A DNA stretch of 64,000 nt from Aphrophora alni (taxonomy: Eukaryota; Arthropoda; Insecta; Hemiptera; Aphrophoridae), in assembly GCA_963513935.1 (NCBI GenBank), contig OY740776.1, positions 7,222,724-7,286,723 of the forward strand, written 5' to 3'. Made by a program: the position numbers and the translations under genes. Below are positions 1 to 9,171 of this stretch, in pieces. Below the pieces are notes generated by a model. That model was not told where the DNA came from, did not search any database, and saw nothing but the letters and a program-made list of their open reading frames with translations. How positions within the stretch are numbered: the first letter of the stretch is position 1; every line of letters starts with the position of its first letter.

Positions 1-870
1 TCCATTTGGGTCGCAGTGACAAGAGGCTGTATAGCATCGGACCCCAATTCACTAAACTACACTTAATAATTAAAAGAAGGCAACCATTTCATACTATTTA
101 CAATAACTGCTTGAAATGACGACCTTAACACAGTTGTACAACTTTAAATCTATCAAGCATCGACCTCCGACCCTTTTTTAAACAGCCGTTATTTTTAAAA
201 GGTTCAATTCAACATTTTCATTTTCATTTTCAGTTCTGTTAAAATTTATTATTATTATTATTAATTCAGAAATATTTTGGTTATAGATTGTTGATGTTGT
301 AGACAACTACCAAGAAATTAAAATTTTATTTTTTCGCCGATAGTTTGCATATTCTTTAACGTATAGAAAAATACAAAAGCCAATTAATTTTAATATAATG
401 TTTGTACCCAATTTTAACTAAATAACGTATCTACTTCAGAAGATATAAAGATTTTATTTTAAAAAAATAGACCCCCTCTTTCATCTTTCCTATCGGTTCT
501 CTCTTGACCAACTGTTGTTAGCTTCCGAATCTGACGCTATTAAAGTATTCCAACGCCAGGGGTTATTTTATTCCTTCTTTTATGGGGACGATTGGAGGTT
601 TTTTACCTTTAAAACAAGGGGAAAGTTGACATTTCATTGATGTAGTCATATTGCATAACCTACGCTTTACTTGTGTTTAAATATTAGACTAGAGTAGATA
701 TGATGTTTGACATTAGGTGGAACAGAAAGCGTTGAATAATAAAACAACTTCAAAAAGCGGCAAACACATGGTTTACAACCTATATACATGTTTTATTTGG
801 ATTAATATCTTATTAAATATATATATAAACGCAAACTAATTGTATTCACGAATAAAGCTATAAAAATCTT
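1..870. other. AT-rich non-coding stretch
   Basis: No gene, RNA or recognisable mobile element was seen. It is AT-rich DNA with a short ATT run near 250 and poly-T/A patches, probably intron or intergenic sequence of the ADAM-like locus. Confidence 0.5.
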
Positions 871-874
871 ATCA

Positions 875-1035
875 ATTAAACGGATTATGGCTTCCGATAA
901 TAAAAGTTAAATTAAAAATAGGAAAATAGGTTTTCTCCTTTAATAAGGCTGAAATGTTTTGCCGTCTAAGTCCTATGTGAGAATAATGTCTCAATCTCGG
1001 ACTAAACAATTCAAAGAGGAAAAAATGGTTGGACT
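875..1035. repeat. Dispersed repeat, copy 1 (pair at 4085-4235)
   Basis: This block has phrases such as ATTACGGCTT/ATTATGGCTT, AATAAGGCTGAAA and CGAGGACTAA or a variant in the same order as 4085-4235, and a shorter relic lies near 58530-58590. At 4 kb and 58 kb it adjoins the hammerhead-like GAAACGTCG repeat, so it is probably part of the same mobile-element family. The family is not identified. Confidence 0.6.
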
Positions 1036-3035
1036 TTGTTGGGTCATATTCGGCCAAATGAGATTTGAAATCTCCCGTGAATGTCAACGGGAAATTTCAA
1101 AATAGCTTGGCGGTCTTTGTTGGGTCATCTTGAGCCAATTCAGATTTGGAATCTCCAGTGAACGTCATCGGGAATTTTCAAAATAGCTTTGCGGACATTC
1201 TTGGGTCATTTTCGGCCAATTCAGATTAGGAATCTCCCGTGAACGACAACGGGAAATTTCTAATAGTTTGGTGGTCTTTGTTGGGTCAACTGCGGCCAAT
1301 TCAGATTTGGAATCTCCCGTGAACGTCAACTAGAAATTTCAAAATAGCTTGGCGGTCTTTGTTGGATCAACTTCGGCCAATTCCGATTTGAAAACTCCCG
1401 TGAACGTGAACGGGAAATATCAAAATAGCTTGGCGGAATTTGATGGATCAACTTCGGCCAATTCAGATTTGGAATCTCCCGTAAACATCAACGGGAAATT
1501 TCAAAATAGCTAGGCGGTCTTTGTTGGGTCAACTTCGGCCAATTTATATTTGGAATCTCCCGTGAACGTCAACGGGAATTTTCAAAATAGCTTTGCGGAC
1601 TTTGTTGGATCATATTCGGCCAAATGAGATTTGGAATCTCCCGTGAACGACAACGGGAAATTTGAAATAGCTTTGCGGAATTTGTTGGGTCATCTTCGGC
1701 CAATTCAGGTTTAGAAACTCCCGTGAACGTCAACGGGAAATATCAAAATAGCTTGGCGGATTTGATGGGTCAATTTCGGCCAAATGAGATTTGGATTCTC
1801 CCTTCTACGACAACGGGAAATTTCAAAATAGCTAGACGTACTTTGTTGGGTCAAATTCGGCCAATTCAGATTTATAATCTCCCGTGAACGTCAACGGGAA
1901 TTTTTATAATAGCTTTTCGGACTTTGTTGGGTCATATTCGGCCAAATGAGATGGAATCTCCCGTAAACGTCAATGGGAAATTTCAAGAGTTTAGCGGACT
2001 TTGTTGCGTCATATTCGGCCAAATGAGATTTGGATTCTCCCTTCTACGACAACGGGAAATTTCAAAAAGCTTTGCGGACTTTGTTGGGTCATCTTAGGCC
2101 AATTCAGATTTGGTAACTCCCCTGAACGTCAACGGACATATGAAAATAGTTTGGCGGTCATTTTTGGGTCAACTTCGGCCAATTCAGATTTGGAATCTCT
2201 CTTGAAGGTCAACGGGAAATTACAAAATAGCTTGGCGGACTTTGTTGGGTCATATTCGTCCAAATGAGATTTGGAATCTCCCGTGACCGACAACGGGAAA
2301 TTTCAAAATAGCTTGGACGACTTTGTTGGGTCATATTCGGCCAAATGAGATTTGGACTATCCCGTCTACGACAAAAGGAAATTTAAAATAGCTTTGCGGA
2401 CTTTGTTGGGTCATCTTTGGCCAATTCAGATTTGGAAACTCCCGTGAACGTCAACGGGAAATATCAAAATAGCTTGGCTGTCTTTGTTGGGTAAACTTCG
2501 GCCAATTCAGATTTGGAATCTACCGTGAACGTCAACGGGTAATTTCAAAATAGTTTGGCGGACTTTGTTGGGTCATATGTGGCCAAATGAGATTTGGAAT
2601 CTCCCGTAAACGTCAACGGGAAATTTCAAAATAGCTTGGAGGTCATTGTTGGGTCAACTTCGGCCAATTCAGATTTGGAACCTATCGTGAACATTAAAGG
2701 GAAATATCAAAATAGCTTGGCGGAATTTGATTGATCAACTTCGGCCAATTCAGATTTGGAATCTCCCGCGAACATCAACGGGAAATGTCCAAATAGCTTG
2801 GAGGTAATTGTTGGGTGATCTTCGGCCAATTCAGATTTGGAATCTACCGTGAACGTCAACGGGTAATTTCAAAATAGTTTGGCGGACTTTGTTGGGTCAT
2901 ATGTGGCCAAATGAGATTTGGTATCTCCCGTAAACGTCAAAGGGAAATTTCAAAATAACTTAACAGTCATATTCGGCCAAATGAGATTTGGAATCTCCCG
3001 TGAATGTCAACGGGAAATTTCAAACTAATCTAATA
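1036..3035 (+). repeat. 81-bp minisatellite array
   Basis: About 24 diverged tandem copies of an 81-bp unit. Each unit contains TTTGTTGGGTCA, CGGCCAATTCAGATTTGGA and a small palindrome, CCCGTGAACGTCAACGGG, whose ends can pair. Copies differ by scattered substitutions and small indels (CCAAATGAGAT versus CCAATTCAGAT variants). The one longer open frame inside it (near 2001-2267) is repeat-generated. Inverted copies of the same unit lie at 3645-3922. Confidence 0.95.
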
Positions 3036-3275
3036 GCTATGTTTTGATAAAGGAGAAAGTAATTGTTAAATAAATCATACAGCGGGAATAGCAGTTTTCT
3101 TATTTTTAACAATGGGTTATACGACACAGTGATATAAACAAACTACATATTTTGGCGCTATTATAACAGGTGTTTAGCTGTTTTCACAGCAATCTACATA
3201 AAACAGTTATATATAGCAAGGATTCATTTCACTTTAATATCTTTCTTATTACACTTAATAAGTGAATATACTTAC

Positions 3276-3434
3276 TTCCACCATCATGCCCCATCCCGAT
3301 GTTATGACCAATCATATGCGCCATCGTACCAGCTAGAAGATGAAGTTCATACGCGTTGACATCGACGCTGATTCCGACAGACTTTGCTGTACACACAGTA
3401 TCAGGCACAGACATACCATTGGTGAACATCTCGC
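3276..3434 (-). CDS. ADAM-like reprolysin active-site exon, catalytic Glu lost
   Basis: Internal exon of an ADAM-family (M12B reprolysin) protein. The 159-nt exon reads through a cysteine segment ([13 protein letters not shown]) into [14 protein letters not shown], which aligns with the zinc-binding HExxHxxGxxHD motif. The three His and the Asp are kept, but the catalytic Glu is Met, so no protease activity is expected. That matches non-catalytic adhesion ADAMs (ADAM11/22/23; Drosophila mmd is the likely insect counterpart, from memory). The acceptor is ...TTATTTCTTACTGAG and the donor GAA|GTAAGTA; the exon begins with 2 nt of a split codon and ends phase 1. It lies on the strand opposite the three + strand exons, between inverted minisatellite arrays. 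No disintegrin, cysteine-rich or EGF exon is visible in the window. Confidence 0.8.
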
Positions 3435-3644
3435 CTCAGTAAGAAATAAATTTTATTTCTAATAACTGTTCTTGATTTTCATAATGGGAATGGTATGAAA
3501 ATTTATGTTTTAGGTAACTAAAGACAAAGATCTAAATTAATATTTGTTCCACGAGAGTTAATGCATAATATATAAATATATTTAAAACAAATAAGATTCA
3601 TGCTGATGTCATACTTTGATAGAATAGAAAAAGCCCTTATTTAT
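3435..3644. other. Sequence between inverted exon and inverted minisatellite
   Basis: AT-rich and apparently unique. On the minus strand it would be the intron just 5' of the ADAM-like exon. Confidence 0.4.
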
Positions 3645-3922
3645 AGTTGAATATGACCCAACAAAGTCAGCCAAACTATTTTGAAATTACCCGTTGACGT
3701 TCACGGGAGATTCCAAATCTGAATTGTCCGAAGATGACCCAACAAAGTCCGCCAAGTTATTTTGAAATTTTTCGTTGACGTTCACGGGAGATTCCAAGTC
3801 TCATTTTGCCTAATATGACCCAAAAAAGTCCGCAAAGCTATTTGGAAATTTCCTGTTTACGTTCACGGGAGATTCCAAATCCTAATTGGCCGAAGATGAC
3901 CCAACAAAGTCCGCCAAGTTTC
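3645..3922 (-). repeat. Inverted copies of the 81-bp minisatellite
   Basis: A little over three copies of the 1036-3035 unit in reverse orientation (GACCCAACAAAGTC, CCCGTTGACGTTCACGGGAG). With the main array they form large inverted repeats about 0.6 kb apart that enclose the ADAM-like exon. Confidence 0.93.
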
Positions 3923-4400
3923 TTCTGGAAACATTGTTTTTGCAGACGTTAATACATATTATTAATGCGGTTTAATAGGACATCTACCATTATTTGTGTA
4001 TATATAAATAAATAGACGACGTTTTGAGAGTATAAATCAACTGTCGTTATCAAGTGTTAAAAAAACCAGCCAAATCAGATTACAAATAAGCCCATTACGG
4101 CTTTTGTTAATAAAAATTAAAAATCGGTGGTAAAAATTCTTCCACTAAATAAGGCTGAAAATTTTCCGCTTATTCTACAAATTTGAATCATGACGCGATC
4201 GAGGACTAATCTTTTGAAAGAGTGGGGAAAAAAAGGTAGTTTCTTCTGGAAACATTGTTTTTTCAGACGTTAATACATATTATGCGGTTTAAAAAAACAG
4301 TTACCATTATTTGTGTAGTCCATATAAAAATAAATAAACGACGTTTCGAGAGGATAAATCAACTTTCGTTTTTCCAAGTAAAAAACATTTCTCGAAAAAT
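3920..4400. repeat. Duplicated repeat segment with degenerate hammerhead-like folds
   Basis: Two copies (3920-4060 and 4237-4390) share TTCTTCTGGAAACATTG, CAGACGTTAATACATATTA, CATTATTTGTGTA and ACGACGTTT. Between them is copy 2 of the 875-1035 repeat. On the minus strand, 4014-4056 has a 3-bp stem I strand, a UUGAUAA heptad, a stem II and ACGUCG as in 31531-31576, but G12 is changed to A. The second copy is more decayed. Confidence 0.6.
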
Positions 4401-5300
4401 CCAATTAAACAGTTTATTCATATCTGGCGTATCATTCAACTTGCACACAAAATAAATAAAAATAGCAGATTTCAGTTCTGCATGTACAACACCCACTTCT
4501 TCGACGACAAAGAGCGAAGTTATTGTCTCAAAACATAATTTGGAACCCTAACCACTTAGAAAAATACAGTTATTAGAATTTTGAAAAATTCCGAAATAAA
4601 TCTTAACCTCCCCCTCCCAATAAACGTCTGGTTCGTTTTTTCTGAAATTAATCTCTAACCAGACTTTCAATGGCGGTGTCGAACCTTTGGGGGACAATAT
4701 TTGAACATATAGTTTACTTTTTCTAAACCAGTATACAAATTATACGGTTGACAATAGCCAAATATAACCTCTGTTTTTTTTTACTTATCTTAATTTTTCA
4801 CAACCCCGGGGAACCCCAAAAATGATTTTTGACATGCCGTCCGTCCGTCGTTGTTATATTCTGTACGTAAGCACGATAGCAACCATAAAAAATAAAACAA
4901 AGAACAGGAAATTTGGTGCAGAAGACTTTATTATCCCCATATAGAACTATTTTGAAATTGACAATTTTCGAATTGAATGTCTTAAAATTACGGCCATTTT
5001 AAACAGTGTTTTAGTTCATATCTCGTGTTATTCAACTTATAACAACTGAATTAGATACAAATTTGATGATTTCAATACAGCATGGTACAACGACTAGGAT
5101 GACAAATAGCGAAGTTATTTTCAAAAATTTAATTTCTAACCTTGATTTCCTAGAAAAATACAGTTAGTGGAAGATTTGAAAATACCGAAATAATACCTGA
5201 CACCACCCTTTCGTTACTCGACAAAATTTCCTTTTACTTGAGGGTTTTATTCAAACGTTTAAAACTAGACCCTTAGTTTAACTCTTTTTATGACTCTCAC
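4400..5300. other. AT-rich non-coding stretch
   Basis: No coding or element signature was recognised. Two similar passages (about 4480-4640 and 5060-5210) repeat a 'sensitive to GCGAAGTTATT ... GAAAAATACAGTTA' pattern, suggesting an old duplicated untranslated region of a mobile element. Confidence 0.35.
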
Positions 5301-6480
5301 TTCTTTTAGCATGATGGTTGACGTAGCGTACGGTGGGAGCTTAAGAAGAATATAGTGGTGGGGGATATCGGCTGTCTAGCCGGGGACGATAGCTTGGAGC
5401 GGGGAATGGTGAAGGGGGGGTATTAGAAGGCTAGGTAGTATACCGCTCTCGGATCGTAGTATGGGAGATTGGGGACGGAGTAGGTGTAAGGGCGAGGTGA
5501 CGGAGTAAGGGGAGCAGATTGTCGCCACTCTGGGCGAGGTGCAGTATTCTGTCACTTAGAAGGGCCGTAACCTTGGTGCTCAGGTTTGGTGTTCTCTTGG
5601 CCCTTAGAAAGGCCTTTCGCTATTGTGGTGGCCTTGGGTAAACTCTGGCGTCGCTCTCTACTGATTCGGCGTTGGATCCGTCTTACGGCCCTCCGTTGAT
5701 GGTTCTGTCGCCTCCCCGACATCAAGCCAGGGGTCCGCCGGGTAACCACTACCCTACTATGTTTCCCTATCGGGAGGCGGTGTAGTGGTTACTCGCCGGG
5801 TTTCCCCTACTTAGCTGTTTCCCTGTCGGGAGGCGAGTTTGGTGAATGAGGTGTGTGTAACAATGAAGTACAGTACAAAGTATACAGTAAATAGGAGTCC
5901 CTTGTCTCCTTTAGGCACCCTTGCTGCTGGTAGTGCTTGAGGTTGGCAAGTAGTGGTCTGGTGCCTGAACAGTATCCACTGTCCAGGGAGAGCAGAGTGA
6001 TGAGTGTGTATCTCTGTTGAGTCGTCTCTGTGGAGAGAGAGACTGAAGTGAAGTGAAGTGTGTGACGTCTCTGTTGAGAGAGTCTGAAGAGTGAAGTGTT
6101 CCAGTCTCCAAGGAGAGCTAGAAGAAGAGTGGATGATTAGTTAGGAAAACGTCTGGTTTTATACGTTTTCGGAGCGTCGAACAATGGAGAAGCCATTGTT
6201 CCACTTTTACTGTACTGCGATCCAATCACAGGTCGGCTAGAGGCGTGGGTGGCGTAGCGTGCTGTGATTGGGTATTTGAAGTATTTGTGTTCGGCGAGAG
6301 ACCGTCCGCGGTCCCTCGCGAATTGAGTCTGGACCAATCACGAGCTGCCCTTTACTGTTCACGACAGTAAGGGAGATGTATGTGTTTGGTTGGCCCAGGG
6401 TTTCCGACACAGAGGTCCGGGAGAAGTGCGAGGAAGTGTTCTCAGTGTTTGGTTTAACCAAACGCTGAGAAGTGTTGGAT
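5300..6480 (-). mobile_element. GC-rich LTR-like block with minus-strand promoter
   Basis: This 1.2-kb block is much richer in GC than its surroundings. On the minus strand it has a core-promoter arrangement: GTATAAAACC at about 6155-6165, followed about 30-60 nt downstream by a CT-rich start region (CATCCACTCTTCTTCTAGC). Further downstream are direct repeats containing CCCTATCGGGAGGCG and CCCTGTCGGGAGGCG (about 5765 and 5821). The organisation fits a solo LTR (U3, promoter, R/U5) of a retrotransposon, but I could not fix its ends, a target duplication or a primer-binding site. Small arginine-rich frames in it look like chance. Confidence 0.45.
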
Positions 6481-7560
6481 TAAGTGAGTCGGGTAAATTA
6501 GTTCCAATGTAAAGGGCGATGGCATGGTTACCCATATGATTTAGTTAAAGTTTTGTCAAAATCATTAAAGTCAATTTTGAGAAAAGTAAAGTTTTAATTT
6601 TTGCTCTTATAAACCTCCTCTTTGATTCTGAGTTTGATTTGCAATTGGTTTTGTGTCACAGAGTTGAGCAATGCTTAGTCCATGTGTCGATATACCGATA
6701 AAATAGGTTATGCTGTAAGAAAAGACAATTCCGAGAAACAATGCAAAGTTGTTTAATTGAAAAGGCCTTATTTTGTGGTGGCTGAATGAATTGGGATTGG
6801 AAGGTTATTTTGCTTCACTTAACATAGTTTCCTATTGCCCAGAAGCAGAAAAAAGGAGACGAGAGAATTCAAAGAGTTTAACTAGTTTAGAAGTGAAGTG
6901 TACTCGATTTGAGACATTAAACAAAGTTCACAGCATTTTACGACAAGTTAATTTGCCACTGCTTTTACTATCTCGTCAATTCTGCATGTAATTGTACCAA
7001 CCCACCTCTCTACGATGACTAAGAAAATTTATTGTTAAAAATGTAATTTTGAACTTTGACCTATAAAAAAATGAGAACCGGTAGGAACGAATCGCCGGCA
7101 CCAGCGTAGCAAGTGTAGGGTCCTTCACAGCTTCAAGGCCACCTAAGACTGATACACTTACACGTGCGAAGCGAGTGGAAACATTTTGAAAATATAGACA
7201 CCCGCAAGGACCTAAAAGTTGTGAAAGTAGTGAGACAGTTTTAGAAAATAATTAAATTTCATTTTTGATACATCTTAAGGTGTGTTGTATTCCAAGCTGA
7301 TGTTTTTAAAATGAGTAGTAATTGTTTTAAGGGGTGTTGAATAGGTGTACAAATATTTCTTTAATGATTTTTAGATTCTAACAGATTATTATTCTATGAA
7401 ATTTCTTGTTTACAACGGTGTAAAACTTAATAATTGAAACATACTGTATCAGAATTCAAACAGTAATGCAGGCTAAAATTTAGGTAACACAAATATGATG
7501 CAACCTTTCACTGATACTTGCGTATTCGTTTTACAACTACTGCTTTATTTGATTGAATAA
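6481..7560. other. Non-coding, nothing recognised
   Basis: Moderately AT-rich. A 72-codon open frame at 6773-6991 shows no recognisable domain and no splice-flanked structure. Confidence 0.4.
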
Positions 7561-7562
7561 TA

Positions 7563-7622
7563 TTGGTAGAGCATTGATGAGTAAAGCCAAAGTTCCTGGG
7601 TTCAATTCCCAGTTTATAACGT
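7563..7622 (+). repeat. tRNA-derived SINE or tRNA relic
   Basis: Contains a GGTAGAGCATTGA D-arm/anticodon-arm segment followed by GGGTTCAATTCCCAG, a T-arm with a B-box-like core. The acceptor stem is not recognisable, so this is a relic or SINE head rather than a working tRNA. A related tRNA-like copy lies on the minus strand at 46343-46425. Confidence 0.6.
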
Positions 7623-8454
7623 ATATTTTTCACTTGGAATACTATTTAATTAATACTAAAAAAACGTATAAGCGGTAAAATAAAAAATTCAAATAAATAA
7701 ATACACTTGTAAGGGCTGCAAGTTGAGTAAATATTAATTTCAATGTTGTTTCTAACGAGTTAATTAATTTGATAACGGAATAGCTCTTCCGCTGCGTCAC
7801 AACACTTCGATATTTTTGAACAACACTAATAACCACTAGGCGGATTTTTGTGAAAATGTTCCTGAAAACGTAATGCAGTGTGTGACAAACTTGGCCCACC
7901 CGCACGTCCAATTCCGTATGAGCGAAAACAACACTCTACGATAAAAGCTGTCTGCAGTAGTGTCTGCAAAAACTAACCTCAAATAAGAAATAAATAATAA
8001 TCACGAAGACGTGGCAACAATCAAAAGTTGACACAGCTGATCGAGAAGGCAGCTACAGCTGATTCAATTTCAGGACGGTTTATTTTGACGTATACCGTAC
8101 TTTAAAGTGAATACGAAAATTCCTCCTTCGGGTTCCATGTTTTGGACGACTCGATGTTGAAGATCTGTTGCCTGTCGAACAATATCTCGCGTTATTTTAT
8201 ATTTAAAAACGCTTTCGGGAAAAAACACAAAATGTCTGACAGGCGGAAAAATAAGCGTTTCCGGACCTATGTTTATGTGAAGTTTTTTCTTAGCTCTTGA
8301 ATCAGTTCAGGAACTATCTTTTGAAACACAATGTATATTAGAATCATTTTTATGTACTGTACTATACAATTTTCTGTTCTTCCATATTCAATGTTTTAAT
8401 GATAAAAATCTCCAAGACGTTTTAAAATTCCATATAAATCTCTCTTATAGCCAT
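7623..8454. other. Non-coding, probable transposon untranslated sequence
   Basis: No domain was recognised. The 7790-7920 passage (minus strand GAACATTTTCACAAAAATCC) reads like a mobile-element untranslated region, but the family cannot be named. Confidence 0.3.
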
Positions 8455-8457
8455 ATT

Positions 8458-8595
8458 AAATGGAGTTGTGGTTTGTTTGGTGTAGCTGGTGTATTACTGA
8501 AGAGGACGACCTTGTCGTTGAAACGCGTCTGATACTTAGGAGTATTTTTTATGAGAATTGTGTTCTGTGTGTTTGTTATACTGTTTCTTATAGTA
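8458..8595 (+). mobile_element. Hammerhead-bearing repeat, GCGTC family, copy 1
   Basis: Shares GTGTAGCTGGTGTAT, GAGGACGACCTTGTCGTTGA and ATGAGAATTGTGTTCTGTGT with 58640-58775, and parts with 39530-39685 and 47585-47775. It contains the hammerhead-like fold listed at 8491-8535. The likely parent is a Penelope-like element or a non-autonomous relative, since such elements are known to carry hammerheads with very short helix III. Confidence 0.7.
8491..8535 (+). ncRNA. Hammerhead-like ribozyme, GCGTC family
   Basis: Stem I GUAUUA/UGAUAC (6 bp, one G-U), core CUGAAGA, stem II ACGAC/GUCGU with a CUU loop, then GAA, a self-complementary helix III ACGCGU, and C at the cleavage position. One unpaired G lies between the core and stem II. 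The 58672-58716 copy has GUAUCA/UGAUAU for stem I, so both positions that differ stay paired. Confidence 0.7.
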
Positions 8596-8700
8596 TCTCT
8601 GAATCTAGGCTAGCAAATGTGGGACAGCATTAAAGTAAATAATATCTTAATTAAAACACCCTCTATATTTTGAACGATAGACTTCCACGGTCACAAACAT

Positions 8701-8922
8701 CATTATGATCTTGTTCTTCGGGGTTCGACCGCGTCAATATTGTCTGCACGTTGAGTACATGTCCATTCTCAAGGCTTAACAAATGTCAAGACATTTGTCA
8801 AGGCTTGACATTTGTTAAGTCTTGAGAATGTACATCATTCAGTAAAGTGCCCGAAACGTCGGCTGAACTCAACGTGCAGACAATATTGACGCGGTCGAAT
8901 CCCGAAGAACAAGATCATAATG
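8701..8922. mobile_element. Foldback repeat (about 222 bp)
   Basis: Inverted arms of about 53 bp (8701-8755 and 8868-8922) share TCATTATGATCTTGTTCTTC and CGCGTCAATATTGTCTGCAC. The centre (8764-8830) is a nested palindrome built from CTTAACAAATGTCAAGAC and its complement. CCCTCTATATT occurs just outside on both sides (about 8660 and 8924). It lies just upstream of the exon at 9059. A CCCGAAACGTCG segment at about 8850 recalls the hammerhead families, but the rest of the core is missing. Confidence 0.8.
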
Positions 8923-9058
8923 ACCCTCTATATTCCTTATTTTCTATCATGGGAGGAACCTCTACCAGCTTTAGTTCTATGACAAACTTCACTAAAACAC
9001 CAACCATCAATACTAAATGCATTCCTTTCTTCCAGGTTGCAGAATGACATGACTGCAG

Positions 9059-9171
9059 CACTATGAACACCACGGTGGCACCTCAAGTGTTCCCATCGCA
9101 CAATGCTTCTAAAGCTCACAGTAATGTCAATGCGAGTGGATATTACATTGAGGAGGAGCTCGGAGACACGG
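9059..9171 (+). CDS. Exon: extracellular stalk of single-pass membrane protein
   Basis: Internal exon with a strong donor (CACGG|GTAAGT). The sense frame gives a Ser/Thr/Asn-rich stalk with three N-glycosylation sequons (NTT, NAS, NAS) and an acidic end, IEEELGDTG. It ends phase 1 and joins in frame to 30345-30432, which supplies the transmembrane helix. The start is uncertain. The first AG after a TACTAA branch-like site is at 9034-9035, but that choice meets an in-frame TGA at 9045. The AG at 9057-9058 gives an open exon, so 9059 is preferred. Alternatively ATG 9063 could be an initiator. Position and layout suit the C-terminal region of the ADAM-like protein of 3276-3434, but that link is inferred. 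Confidence 0.65.

Noticed and set aside
6773..6991. 72-codon + strand frame as an exon
   Set aside because: It has no clear acceptor or donor at its edges, no domain and no phase match to the neighbouring exons.
8840..8870. Hammerhead at CCCGAAACGTCGGCTGA in the foldback element
   Set aside because: GAAAC and an ACGU helix III are present, but there is no CUGANGA-like heptad or stem II upstream.
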